NCBI GenBank assembly: GCA_963799415.1
Contig: CAWCXI010000049.1
Location: forward strand, 1-64,000
DNA: 64,000 nucleotides
Direction of reading: 5' to 3'
DNA from: JAMXLO01 sp963799415
GTDB taxonomy: Bacteria; Pseudomonadota; Alphaproteobacteria; Acetobacterales; Acetobacteraceae
Under the pieces are notes generated by a model. It did not search any database, had not been told where the DNA came from, and saw only the letters and a program-made list of their open reading frames with translations. The position numbers and the translations under genes were made by a program. How positions within the stretch are numbered: position 1 is the stretch's first letter; each line of letters begins with the position of its first letter. Positions 47,330 through 55,852 of this stretch are shown piece after piece.

Positions 47330-48259
47330 GTGGTGGGCACGATCATCCTCGACTGCGATCCAGGCACCGACGATGCGTTCGCGCTGCTGTTGGCGCTGGC
47401 CTCGCCTGAACTCCAGGTGGCGGCGGTGACCGTGGCGGGCGGCAATGTCGGGCTGGACCGCACGTTGCCCAACGCGCTGGCGCTGGCCGCTTTGGCCGGA
47501 TCGAAGGTCCCTGTGTATGCCGGCGCCGATCGACCGCTGCTCGGCGCCTTCGTCAACGAGACGCGCGTCCATGGCGTCGACGGGCTCGGCGGCATCCGAC
47601 TGACGCCCGGCGAACCGGGGGGCACCGGACCTGGGGTGGCCGCCGACGCCATCCGCACGATCCTGCGCACCGACACGCAAAGGGTGACGCTGGTCGGCAT
47701 CGCGCCTGCCACCAACATCGCGCTCGCCCTGATGACCGAGCCGGCGCTCGCCGAGCGGATCGAACAGATCGTGCTGATGACCGGCGCCTGGGGTGAAGGC
47801 AATGCCACGCCCGCCGCCGAGTTCAACGCGCTGAACGATCCCGAGGCATTGGCGGTGGTGCTGGCATGCGGGCGCCCGGTCGTGCTGGCGACTCTCGAAC
47901 TGACCGCGCAGGCACTGTGCACCCCGGCACGGCTGGCGGCTTTGCGTGCCGCCGGCGCAGGACACTGCCTGCGCACGCTGTGCGACGTCCAGGCGACAGT
48001 GCCGCTGGGGCCGCGCTTTGGGGGCACCGGCGCGGCACTGCACGATCCCTGCGCTGTCGCCTGGCTGATCCGTCCCGACCTGTTCACCACACGGGACTGC
48101 GCCGTCACCGTCGATCTTGGGCCAGGGCCGAGCCGCGGCCGCACGGTCATCGATCGCTGGCGACGCACTGGCGCACCGCACAATGTCACCCTGCTGGAGA
48201 CGCTCGATCCCGAAGGCTTCTTTTCGCTGCTCGGCGAACGCCTAGCGCGCCTGCCGTAG
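47330..48259 (+). CDS. Nucleoside hydrolase (inosine-uridine preferring type)
   Basis: The product has about 309 residues. The metal-binding N-terminus IILDCDPGTDDAFALLLAL (D-x-D-x4-DD) is diagnostic, with VTLVGIAPATNIALAL, LMTGAWGEGNATPAAEFNALNDPEA and the His-Asp pair in ALHDPCAVAWLI. These enzymes hydrolyse the N-glycosidic bond of ribonucleosides, freeing base and ribose. The start is probably GTG at 47330 or 47333 after CAAGGAAA; the frame from 47261 overlaps the divergent gene. First gene of a plus-strand run with an MBL hydrolase, an M20 peptidase and a DUF1345 protein, spaced 24, 16 and -4 bases. Confidence 0.92.
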   Translation: MVGTIILDCDPGTDDAFALLLALASPELQVAAVTVAGGNVGLDRTLPNALALAALAGSKVPVYAGADRPLLGAFVNETRVHGVDGLGGIRLTPGEPGGTGPGVAADAIRTILRTDTQRVTLVGIAPATNIALALMTEPALAERIEQIVLMTGAWGEGNATPAAEFNALNDPEALAVVLACGRPVVLATLELTAQALCTPARLAALRAAGAGHCLRTLCDVQATVPLGPRFGGTGAALHDPCAVAWLIRPDLFTTRDCAVTVDLGPGPSRGRTVIDRWRRTGAPHNVTLLETLDPEGFFSLLGERLARLP

Positions 48260-48283
48260 TCCCAACTTAAAGAGAGGCTCATC

Positions 48284-49261
48284 ATGCCGTCGCTGACCGA
48301 AGTCGATCGGCTCGAGGTCCAGGTGTTGGTGGATAATGTGACAGACTCGCTGTCCAGCACACCACCATTCGTCACGCGCGAGTGGCCGGCACTGGTGCGC
48401 AAGGGCATGCGACGTGTCGCGGGCGCCAGCCTGTGCTGCGCCAACCATGGGCTGTCGCTGGTGATACGTGTAACCACCGATCAGCAGGAGCATGTCGTGC
48501 TGTTTGACGCCGGGCCGGTCGACTACGCGGTGGAGCACAACGGCACGCGTCTCGGTGTTGATTTCGGCGCCATCGAGGCGGTGGTGCTGTCGCACGGCCA
48601 CTGGGATCATGGCGGTGGCCTGCTGAAGGCGTTCGAGATGATCCGCGCCGCGGCGCCGCAACGCAGGACACCGATCTATCTGCACCCCGGCATGTTCGCC
48701 GAAGGTGGCACACGCCAACCGGATGGCGGCGTGTTGCCGGCGGCATTGGTGCCATCGCCTGAGGAGCTGGCGCAGGCTGGCGCGCTGCCAGAGGTGACCA
48801 AGGCACCGCAGGAGTTCCTCGACAGCATGTTCTACCTGAGCGGCGAAATCCCGCGGGTGACGTCATATGAAACCGGCTTACAAAATCACGTTCGCCGCAA
48901 CGCGAAAGGCGAATGGCAAGCCGATCCATTGATCATGGATGAGCGCTTCCTTGCCGTTGCGGTGAAGGGCAAGGGCATCGTTGTCTTCACCGCGTGCTCG
49001 CATGCCGGCGTGGTGAACGTGCTGACGCACGCACGCGAGTGCTTTCCCGACCAAAAACTCTATGCAGTGATGGGCGGCTTCCATCTCTCCGGCGAGACCG
49101 AGCGCTGCATCCCTGAGACCGTGTGCGACATTGCCGGATTCAACCTGACGGTGATCGCACCCGGTCATTGCACCGGCTGGCGTGCGCTGAACCGATTGGT
49201 CGAGACCTGCGGCGAGGAAACCGTGGCGCCACTCGCCGTCGGCAAGATCTTCGCCTTCTGA
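48284..49261 (+). CDS. MBL-fold metallo-hydrolase (RFA-P synthase-like subgroup)
   Basis: A 325-residue metallo-beta-lactamase-fold protein. The zinc motif is AVVLSHGHWDHGGGLLKAF; further ligands are in VVFTACSHAGVVNVL and LTVIAPGHCTGWRALN, with GGFHLSGETE between. The layout matches proteins annotated as 7,8-dihydropterin-6-methyl-4-(beta-D-ribofuranosyl)aminobenzene 5'-phosphate synthase homologues; these annotations derive from methanogens and the bacterial substrate is not established. Cytoplasmic. AAAGAGAGG lies upstream of the ATG. Being between a nucleoside hydrolase and a carboxypeptidase G2-like enzyme hints at breakdown of a pterin/folate- or nucleoside-like compound, which is inference only. 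Confidence 0.85.
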   Translation: MPSLTEVDRLEVQVLVDNVTDSLSSTPPFVTREWPALVRKGMRRVAGASLCCANHGLSLVIRVTTDQQEHVVLFDAGPVDYAVEHNGTRLGVDFGAIEAVVLSHGHWDHGGGLLKAFEMIRAAAPQRRTPIYLHPGMFAEGGTRQPDGGVLPAALVPSPEELAQAGALPEVTKAPQEFLDSMFYLSGEIPRVTSYETGLQNHVRRNAKGEWQADPLIMDERFLAVAVKGKGIVVFTACSHAGVVNVLTHARECFPDQKLYAVMGGFHLSGETERCIPETVCDIAGFNLTVIAPGHCTGWRALNRLVETCGEETVAPLAVGKIFAF

Positions 49262-49277
49262 TCCAAGGAGTCCGCCC

Positions 49278-50408
49278 GTGAACCCCGCCGATCTCCCGTT
49301 TGACGCCGATGCCATGCTGGACGGCCTGCGCGTCTGGGTGGAATGCGAAAGCCCGACCTACGACGTCGCGGCGGTGAACCGCATGATGAGCATTGCATCG
49401 CGCGATCTGGTGATCGCCGGCGCGCGCATCGAGCGCGTGGCCGGTCGCATGGGGTTCGGAGACTGCGTGCGTGCAAGCTTCCCGCATGCCACGTCCAATG
49501 TCCCGGGCATTCTGGTGATGGGCCATCTCGACACCGTGCATCCCGTCGGCACGCTGGCAAGACTGCCCTTCCGCCGCAATGGCAGCCGCGCCTGGGGTCC
49601 TGGCATCCTGGACATGAAGGGCGGCAACTACATGGCACTGGAGGCACTGCGTCAGCTCGCGCGCGCCAACGTGCCGACGAAGCTGCCGATCACGGTTTTG
49701 CTGACCAGCGATGAGGAAGTGGGAAGTCCCTCGACACGCGACCTCATCGAGGCGGAAGCGTCGCGGCATCGCTACGTGCTGGTGCCGGAGCCGGCACGCC
49801 CGGATGGCGGAGTGGTGACCGGACGATACGCCATCGCTCGCTTCAATCTGGAAGCGACAGGCCGCCCCAGCCATGCTGGCGCCCGCCTTGCCGACGGACG
49901 CTCGGCCATCCGCGAAATGGCGCGCAAGCTGATCGAGATCGAGGACATGACCACAGAGGACTGCACATTCTCTGTCGGCGTGATCCACGGCGGGCAGTGG
50001 GTGAACTGCGTCACCACCACATGCACCGGCGAGGCACTGTCGATGGCCAAGCGACAGCAGGATCTCGATCGTGGGGTAGCCAGCATGCTGGCATTGTCGG
50101 CGTCGTCCAATGACGTGCAGTTCAATGTGACGCGCGGCGTCACGCGCCCGGTGTGGGAGCCGAATGGCAAGGTGATGGCGCTGTACGACACCGCCCGGGA
50201 CATTGCGCGTGGCCTTGGCTACGCCATCAGCTCACAGAGCTCCGGTGGTGGTTCGGACGGCAATTTCACCGGCGCCATGGGCATCGCCACGCTCGACGGT
50301 CTCGGCGTGCAGGGAGCCGGCGCGCATACGCTGGACGAACACATCGTGGTGGACAGCCTGGCCTATCGCGGCAAGCTGATGGCCGGACTGCTGGCCACTC
50401 TCGCGTGA
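49278..50408 (+). CDS. M20 family metallopeptidase, carboxypeptidase G2 (glutamate carboxypeptidase)-like
   Basis: A 376-residue zinc peptidase. Ligands and catalytic residues: His/Asp in GHLDTVHPVG, bridging Asp in GPGILDMKGGNY, catalytic Glu-Glu in TSDEEVGSPS, further ligand region LVPEPARPDGGV, and the final His in GAGAHTLDEHIVV. The dimerisation/lid domain (about 175-290) contains the conserved His in TGRPSHAGARL. Carboxypeptidase G2 relatives remove C-terminal Glu from folates and other N-acyl glutamates; other family members act on peptides. Start GTG at 49278 after AAGGAG. The stop overlaps the next start (GTGA), so the DUF1345 gene is coupled. Confidence 0.92.
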   Translation: MNPADLPFDADAMLDGLRVWVECESPTYDVAAVNRMMSIASRDLVIAGARIERVAGRMGFGDCVRASFPHATSNVPGILVMGHLDTVHPVGTLARLPFRRNGSRAWGPGILDMKGGNYMALEALRQLARANVPTKLPITVLLTSDEEVGSPSTRDLIEAEASRHRYVLVPEPARPDGGVVTGRYAIARFNLEATGRPSHAGARLADGRSAIREMARKLIEIEDMTTEDCTFSVGVIHGGQWVNCVTTTCTGEALSMAKRQQDLDRGVASMLALSASSNDVQFNVTRGVTRPVWEPNGKVMALYDTARDIARGLGYAISSQSSGGGSDGNFTGAMGIATLDGLGVQGAGAHTLDEHIVVDSLAYRGKLMAGLLATLA

Positions 50409-51076
50409 GCGCGCTGGGCTGGTGCTGGCGGGTCATCCACGGTCGGCCGAAGTTGTTCATCGGCCTGCTGTGCGGTTTGGCAGTCGCGCCGCTGCTGCCT
50501 GCTGAGATGAGCCGCACGACCCGTTCCATCCTCGCCTGGGACATCGGCGTCATCGTCTACCTGGTATCGGCCGCTCTCCTGTTCACCACCGAGCATCTAG
50601 ACCGCATGCCGGCAGACGCTGCGGCGCAGGAGGAGGGCGAGTGGACGATCTTCTGGCTCACCGTGGCCGCGGTGACATTCAGCTTTGCCGCAATCATCGG
50701 TGAGTTCGCCGACACCACCAAGGACCTGCCGCCGTTGCAGCGGAATCTGCATGTCATCCTGGTGGCGATGACACTGTTCGTCTCCTGGCTGATGACCCAC
50801 ACGACATTCGCATTCCGCTATGCGCACGAATACTACGAGATCGACCCTGGCGGCTCCGGCATCGCCGGTGGCCTGGAATTTCCCAGCGAAAAACGACCGG
50901 ACTATCTCGACTTCATGTATTTCTCGCTGGTGCTCGGCATGACGTTCCAGGTGTCCGACGTGCAGATCACCGCGCGCAAGTTCCGCCGCCTGGCCGCCGC
51001 ACATGGCCTGCTGAGCTTCCTGTTCAACACGATCATATTGGCCCTGACCGTCAACATCGCCGCCGGCCTGCTCTAA
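50405..51076 (+). CDS. DUF1345 family inner-membrane protein
   Basis: A 223-residue membrane protein. Hydrophobic segments include LFIGLLCGLAVAPLL, ILAWDIGVIVYLVSAALLF, IFWLTVAAVTFSFAAIIG, VILVAMTLFVSWLMTHTTFA and a last one AHGLLSFLFNTIILALTV. The family marks are HTTFAFRYAHEYY and PDYLDFMYFSLVLGMTFQVSD. The function is unknown. The GTG start at 50405 overlaps the M20 peptidase stop. Last gene of the run before palindromic repeat family A copy 2. Confidence 0.9.
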   Translation: MSALGWCWRVIHGRPKLFIGLLCGLAVAPLLPAEMSRTTRSILAWDIGVIVYLVSAALLFTTEHLDRMPADAAAQEEGEWTIFWLTVAAVTFSFAAIIGEFADTTKDLPPLQRNLHVILVAMTLFVSWLMTHTTFAFRYAHEYYEIDPGGSGIAGGLEFPSEKRPDYLDFMYFSLVLGMTFQVSDVQITARKFRRLAAAHGLLSFLFNTIILALTVNIAAGLL

Positions 51077-51088
51077 TCGCCCGCCCCT

Positions 51089-51173
51089 GTCGTTGCGAGA
51101 AGCGAAGCGACGAAGCAATCTCGATCAAGTTGCTCACCCTGACCGAGATTGCTTCGCTGTGCTCGCAATGACG
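51089..51173. repeat. Palindromic intergenic repeat (family A, copy 2)
   Basis: Left arm from GTCGTTGCGAG to GCAATCTCGATCA and right arm from TGACCGAGATTGC to CTCGCAATGAC are imperfect reverse complements; the left arm has about six extra bases. Ends and inner motif match copy 1 at 19620-19713. Both copies lie between convergent genes. The right arm is read as protein by the minus-strand monooxygenase gene, whose last residues (ASTAKQSRSG) come from the repeat. Confidence 0.8.
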
Positions 51174-52426
51174 CCCGCATCAGTGTGCGCATTCACCTGC
51201 TCGCGGGCAAAGCCGGACATCGACGCATAGCCGCGCACGATCGCCTCCCGCTCGACGTGCGAAGCCACCGCATCGACATCGGAGAACCCCCCCGGTGCGC
51301 GCTCCTCCAGGACGTCGATAACCCGCTCTGGTCCACCCTTCCGGTTGTTGAGCACGATCTCTCCTGTCGCCGGCCGGCGCTCCGCGTCATACGCAGCAAG
51401 CGCCTGCAATACATTGCCGCCCGCCAGGTGACGCGCGAGCGAACGCGCATCCAGCACTGCCTGGCTCGCGCCGTTCGACCCTACCGGATACATCGGATGC
51501 GCCGCGTCGCCCAACAGTGTCGCGCGACCGAATGACCAACGCGCCAACGGGTCGCGATCGCACATCGGATATTCGTAGAACGTCCCGGAGGCCCTGATCA
51601 GCTCCAGCGGATCGACGAAATCGAGCCTGAACCGATCACGCACGAACGGTTCCATCTCATCCCACTGGCCCACGCGATTCCAGTCCTCGCGACGTGGTGG
51701 CAGACCGGTGCCCTCACCGATGCGCGCCATCACCGCCCAATTTGTCAGCCGCCTGTCCGGCGCCGCCGGGTCAACATGGATCGGATAGAACACGAACTTC
51801 TGCCCCATGCCGCCGGCGATCACCATGGTGCGGCCATCGACATGCACCGGCCATTCAGCCGCACCACGCCACAGCATCATGCCGTTCCACACCGGCGGCC
51901 CTTCGTCCGGATAGAACGCCGCGCGCACGGTCGAGTGTATGCCATCCGCACCCACCAGCACGTCGCCCTCGGCCTCGAATGCATCGCCCGCGTCACGCTG
52001 TTCGAACCGCGCCACGATGCAGTCGCCTCGTTCGGCGAACGACATCAGCCGACAGCCCGTGAGCACTGCGTCGGTGCCGAGACGTTCGCGCACCGCCTCC
52101 AGCAGCACGCCATGCAGCTTGCCCCGGTGGATGGAGAACTGTGGCGCATCGAAGCCGGCGTCGGTGCCGCGCAGCTCGCGCCACACCACCTGGCCGAAGC
52201 GGTTGGCGTAGATCAGCTCACGCGTGCGGATGCCGGCACGGTCCAGCGCCGGCAGTAGACCAAGCTCCGCCAGTTCCTTGATCGCGTGCGGCAGCGTGTT
52301 GATGCCGACGCCCAGTTCGCGCAGCTCGCGAACCTGCTCGAACACAGTGCATTGGATGCCGACCGCACGCAGCGACAGCGCTGCCGCCAGACCGCCGATC
52401 CCGCCTCCCACGATCAGTACACGCAT
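51134..52426 (-). CDS. FAD-dependent aromatic-ring monooxygenase-like (PhzS-type flavin-dependent oxidoreductase)
   Basis: The product has about 430 residues. Group A flavoprotein monooxygenase: GxGxxG in VLIVGGGIGGLAAALSL, the DG motif DVLVGADGIHSTVRAAF, and the GD motif RATLLGDAAHPMYPVGSNG. GVGINTLPHAIKELAELGL is typical of the PhzS-like branch, which hydroxylates aromatic or heteroaromatic carboxylates. The C-terminal 10 residues come from an intergenic palindrome and are probably dispensable. ATG 52426 has GGGGA ahead; a GTG two codons earlier overlaps the livF stop. It follows the liv transporter genes without a gap, suggesting that the transporter brings in its substrate. Confidence 0.9.
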   Translation of the reverse strand: MRVLIVGGGIGGLAAALSLRAVGIQCTVFEQVRELRELGVGINTLPHAIKELAELGLLPALDRAGIRTRELIYANRFGQVVWRELRGTDAGFDAPQFSIHRGKLHGVLLEAVRERLGTDAVLTGCRLMSFAERGDCIVARFEQRDAGDAFEAEGDVLVGADGIHSTVRAAFYPDEGPPVWNGMMLWRGAAEWPVHVDGRTMVIAGGMGQKFVFYPIHVDPAAPDRRLTNWAVMARIGEGTGLPPRREDWNRVGQWDEMEPFVRDRFRLDFVDPLELIRASGTFYEYPMCDRDPLARWSFGRATLLGDAAHPMYPVGSNGASQAVLDARSLARHLAGGNVLQALAAYDAERRPATGEIVLNNRKGGPERVIDVLEERAPGGFSDVDAVASHVEREAIVRGYASMSGFAREQVNAHTDAGVIASTAKQSRSG

Positions 52427-52428
52427 CG

Positions 52429-53127
52429 TCACATCCCCAGATACGCCCGACGCACCGCATCGTCCGCGGCGATCTCTGCCGCCGGACCCGACATCACGAT
52501 CCGGCCGGTCTGCAGCACATAGGCCCGGTCGGCGATCGCCAGCGCCTCGACCAGCCGCTGCTCCACCAGCAGCACGGTCACGCCGAGATCGCGGATGCGC
52601 GTCACGGCCGCCAGGATGTCGTCGACCAGCCGCGGCATGATGCCCTGGCTCGGCTCATCCAGCATCAGAAAGCGCGGCTGCGTCATCAGCGCGCGCCCGA
52701 TCGCCAGCATCTGCTGTTCGCCGCCGGACAGCGTCTCGGCCCGCTGCGCCAGCCGCTCCCGCAGGCGCGGAAACAGCGAGAACACCAGCTCCAGCGGCTT
52801 GAAGCGATCCGCGCCGCGTTTCGCGTAGGCTCCCAGCCGCAGATTGTCCTCGACCGACAGCCGCGGAAACAGCCGCCGCCCCTCCGGCACCATGGACACG
52901 CCCAGCCGCGTGATCCGATGCGCCGGCATCCGCCGCAGCGACTGGCCCTCGAACTCGATCGTGCCCTCCGTCGCCACCTGCCCCGCGATCGACTTCAGCA
53001 GCGTGCTCTTGCCCGCGCCGTTCGCGCCGACCACCGCGACGATCTCGCCACGCGCCACCTCCAGCGACACGCCCTGCAGCGCGCGCAGGCCGCGATAGGA
53101 GGCGGAGACATCCTCAAGCCGCAGCAT
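52429..53127 (-). CDS. livF: Branched-chain-type ABC transporter ATP-binding protein LivF
   Basis: A 232-residue ATPase, intact. Walker A VGANGAGKSTLL, Q-loop region, signature LSGGEQQMLAIGRAL, Walker B RFLMLDEPSQGI with catalytic Glu, and H-loop replaced as usual in LivF by VLLVEQRLVEA. EGRRLFPRLSVEDNL is the LivF hallmark. It energises import of amino acids or, in many alphaproteobacteria, aromatic acids and amides. Its start overlaps the end of livG by 14 bases. It is the only liv gene here without a frameshift. Confidence 0.94.
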   Translation of the reverse strand: MLRLEDVSASYRGLRALQGVSLEVARGEIVAVVGANGAGKSTLLKSIAGQVATEGTIEFEGQSLRRMPAHRITRLGVSMVPEGRRLFPRLSVEDNLRLGAYAKRGADRFKPLELVFSLFPRLRERLAQRAETLSGGEQQMLAIGRALMTQPRFLMLDEPSQGIMPRLVDDILAAVTRIRDLGVTVLLVEQRLVEALAIADRAYVLQTGRIVMSGPAAEIAADDAVRRAYLGM

Positions 53128-53846
53128 AGCGATCGCCCAGATAGGCGCGGATCACGTCGGGATTGCGCACCACCTCCTGCCGGCGCGCCGATCGTCAGCA
53201 CGCGGCCCAGGTCCAGCACCACGGCACGATCGACCAGCGGCAGCAGCACCTCCATCACGTGCTCCACCATCATCACGGTGATGCCGCGCGCCCGCACGTC
53301 GCGGATCAGCTGCACGCCCGACTGCGCCTCGACCGGCGTCAGCCCGGTCAGCATCTCGTCGAGCAGCAGCAGCCGCGGCTCGGTCGCCAAGCGCGCGCGC
53401 CACTTCCAGCCGCCGCTTCTCCGCCGGCGTCAGCGAATGCGCCAGACGTGTCGGCACGCGCCGCCAGCCCGGTGAACGCCAGCGTCTCCAGCGCCCGCGC
53501 CATCGCCGCGCGCGTGCGATGACAAGCGGGCAAAGGCGCCGACCATGACGTTCTCCAGCACCGTCATGGAATCGAAGCTGCGCACCACCTGGAAGGTGCG
53601 CGCGATGCCCAGCAGCGAGCACTGCTCCGGCGGCAGCCCGGAGATCCGGCGGCCGTTCAGCCGAACCTCGCCGGCATCGGGCGCCACCTCGCCGGAGATC
53701 GAGTTGAACAGCGACGTCTTGCCCGCGCCGTTCGGGCCGATCAGCCCGAGGATCTCGCCCTCGCGCACGTCGAAGCTGATCTCGACATTGGCCGCCACGC
53801 CGCCGAACGACTTGCTGACGCGATCGACCTCAAGCAGCGGCGGCAT
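53114..53846 (-). pseudogene. livG: ABC transporter ATP-binding protein LivG, about four frameshifts
   Basis: The first 110 residues are clean (LLEVDRVSKSFGG, Walker A LIGPNGAGKTSLFN, then RTFQVVRSFDSMTVLENVMV). Afterwards the frame changes: HRTRAAMARALETLAFTGLA, then HSLTPAEKRRLEVARALG (signature region), then RLLLLDEMLTGLTPVEAQSG with Walker B and MMVEHVMEVLLPLVDRAVVL, and last EVVRNPDVIRAYLGDRYAAA to a TGA at 53114. Each join needs one extra base. The restored length is about 243 residues, normal for LivG. All motifs survive, so the shifts look like sequencing insertions rather than decay. Confidence 0.85.
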
Positions 53847-54843
53847 CGTCCGCTCCGGCCGGTGCGCGCACGCGCACGCCGAGCAGGCTGACCAGACCCT
53901 GCGGCCGCGCCAGCGCCACCAGGATGATCAGCGCCCCGTAGATCATCAGATCGACGCCGCGTCCCGATCCGCCGAGATAGGAGCGCGTCAGTTCGGACAG
54001 CGGGATCAGCACGGCGGCGCCCACCAGCGGTCCCCACAGCGTGCCGACGCCGCCCAACACCGCCGGCAACGGGATCAGTATGGACAATTGCCCATACAGC
54101 ACGCTGTCCGGATCGATGTAGCCGACATACTGCGCATAGATCGCGCCGCCGATGCCGGTCAGCGCGCCGCTGATCGCCGCCGCCGCCATCTTCGAGGGAA
54201 AGATGCGCACCGCGAGGCTGCGTGCCGCGACCGGATCGTCCTTCACCGCGCGCCACACGAAGCCCCAGCGCGAGCCCTCGATCAGCCACGCCACCAGCCA
54301 CGCCACCGCGGCGAACGCCAGCGCCGCGTAGTGATACGGCAGCTTGTCGATGCGGAACTGCAGCCACAGCCAGGAATCGCCGATCGAACGCACATACGGA
54401 ATGTTGATGCCGGTGGCGCCGCCGACCCAGTCCCAGTTCAGCACCAGCAGATAGCCGATCTCGCCCACCACCACGGTCGCGATCGCATAGTAGTGGCCGG
54501 ACAGGCGAAAGCACGGCCAGCCGACCAGCAGCGCCATCAGCCCACCCAGCGCCCCGCCGGCGAACATGCCCGATCGTCGGCGGCACGCCCAGCGCGCGTC
54601 AGCAGCAGCGTGGATACATACGCGCCAACGCCGAAATACAGCGCATGGCTCAGCGAGATCTGCCCGCAATAGCCGCCCAGGATGTTCCACGCCTGCGCCA
54701 GGCCGGCGAACAGCACGGTGATGATGATCAGGTTCCGCGTATACACGTCGTGTATCGGCAGCGGCAGCAGCGCCAGCACCGCCAGCAGCACCGCCCCGAT
54801 CGATCAGCTCCTTGCGCCGCCGGCGGGTGATGGAGGTTTCCAT
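53830..54843 (-). pseudogene. livM: ABC transporter permease LivM, about three frameshifts
   Basis: Segments in order are METSITRRRRKELI (from ATG 54843), VLLAVLALLPLPIHDVYTRN and AQAWNILGGYCGQISLSHAL, then MFAGGALGGLMALLVGWPCF running clean to the stop. Near 54570-54590 two GGG runs each look one G too long; trimming both restores TRAGVPPTIGMFAGG. The restored length is about 335 residues with the EAA-like loop WRAVKDDPVAARSLAVRIFP. Forms the membrane channel with LivH. The ATG overlaps the livH stop in TGATG, and the 3' end overlaps livG by 17 bases. Confidence 0.85.
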
Positions 54844-55729
54844 CACAGCGTGCCGAACAGCCCGCGCGGCCGGAACATCAGCACCGCGAGGTAGATCGCG
54901 AACATGCCGACCTGCTTCAGCGACGGCTCGATCAGCAGCGCCGTCAGCGCCTCGACCTCGCCGATCAGCAGCCCGGCGACCAGCGCGCCGAACAGGCTGC
55001 CGAACCCGCCCAGCGCCACCGTGACATAGGCGATCAGCGCGAAGTTCGCGCCGACAGTTGGGCGAGACGTAATAGAACGTGGCGAGCATCACGCCGGCGA
55101 TGCCGACCGCCGCCGCACCCAGCCCCCAGCCCAAGCGCGAAGATGCGGTCGCGGTCGATGCCGATCAGCGCCACGGCCTCGCGGTCCTCGCGCGTCGCCT
55201 CCAGCGCACGGCCGAATTCGGTGCGGCTGATCAGCAGCAGCGCGCCGAATGCCAGCAGGCTGACGACGCCGGCGGCAAGCTGCGGCAGCGGAATGAACAC
55301 GCCGCCGAGGTCGAGCGTGCGATTGGCCAGCAGCGACGTGCTGACGCTCTTGAAGTCGCTGCCGAAGGCGAACTGCGCCGCGCCGCGCAGGAAGATCGCC
55401 AGACCGAAGGTGACGAAGATCTGCACCATGCCGCGGTTGAACCGCACCGACAGCGCGCGCGCCATCAGCAGGTGGTAGATCGCCACGCCCAGCGCGAACA
55501 GCACCAGCGCGACCGGGATCAGCAGCAGCAGCGGATCGAGGCCGGTCACCAGCCAGACGATGAAGGTGGCGTACATGGCCAGCATCAGCAGTTCGCCATG
55601 CGCGAAGTTCACCACGTCCATCAGGCCGAAGATCAGCGAGAGCCCGGCGGCGACCAGCGCGTAGATCAGCCCCATCAGCAGGCCGCCGACGGCGACCTGA
55701 AGCAGGACGGTGGCGGTCACAGCACCCAC
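54843..55729 (-). pseudogene. livH: ABC transporter permease LivH, two frameshifts
   Basis: The first 200 residues are clean: LQVAVGGLLMGLIYALVAAG, GLMDVVNFAHGELLML, ISRTEFGRALEATREDREAV and ALIGIDRDRIFALG. Then LGAAAVGIAGVMLATFYYVSP continues one base on, and GANFALIAYVTVALGGFGSL to GLFGTL one base further, ending at 54843. Two extra bases, near 55130 and 55060, account for this. Start is GTG at 55729 or 55720; the purine-rich RBS lies inside palindromic repeat family B. The restored length is about 294 residues, normal for LivH. Confidence 0.85.
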
Positions 55730-55731
55730 TG

Positions 55732-55829
55732 CTCCCCTTCCCCTTGCGGGAGGGGGCGAAGGGAGGCGGCGGTGGCGACCATCCGCGGCCCCCTCCCATC
55801 AGCCCCCTCCCGCAAGGGGAGAGGGAGAC
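55732..55829. repeat. CCCTTGCGGGAGGGGG palindromic repeat (family B, copy 2)
   Basis: A left arm starting CTCCCCTTCCCCTTGCGGGA (55732) and a right arm ending CCCGCAAGGGGAGAGGGAG (to 55829) are reverse complements with few mismatches; the loop contains GGCGGTGGCGACC. Same core as the copy at 38752-38836. It separates the liv binding-protein gene from livH, again inside an ABC transporter operon. Confidence 0.85.
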
Positions 55830-55852
55830 TCAGCTCGATCGCCTCACGCCGT

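Noticed and set aside
47269..48477. Upstream extension of the cysteine-cluster gene across the nucleoside hydrolase
   Set aside because: The translation is Ser/Pro/Arg-rich with no motif, and the ATG at 47268 has its own RBS and starts the recognisable protein.
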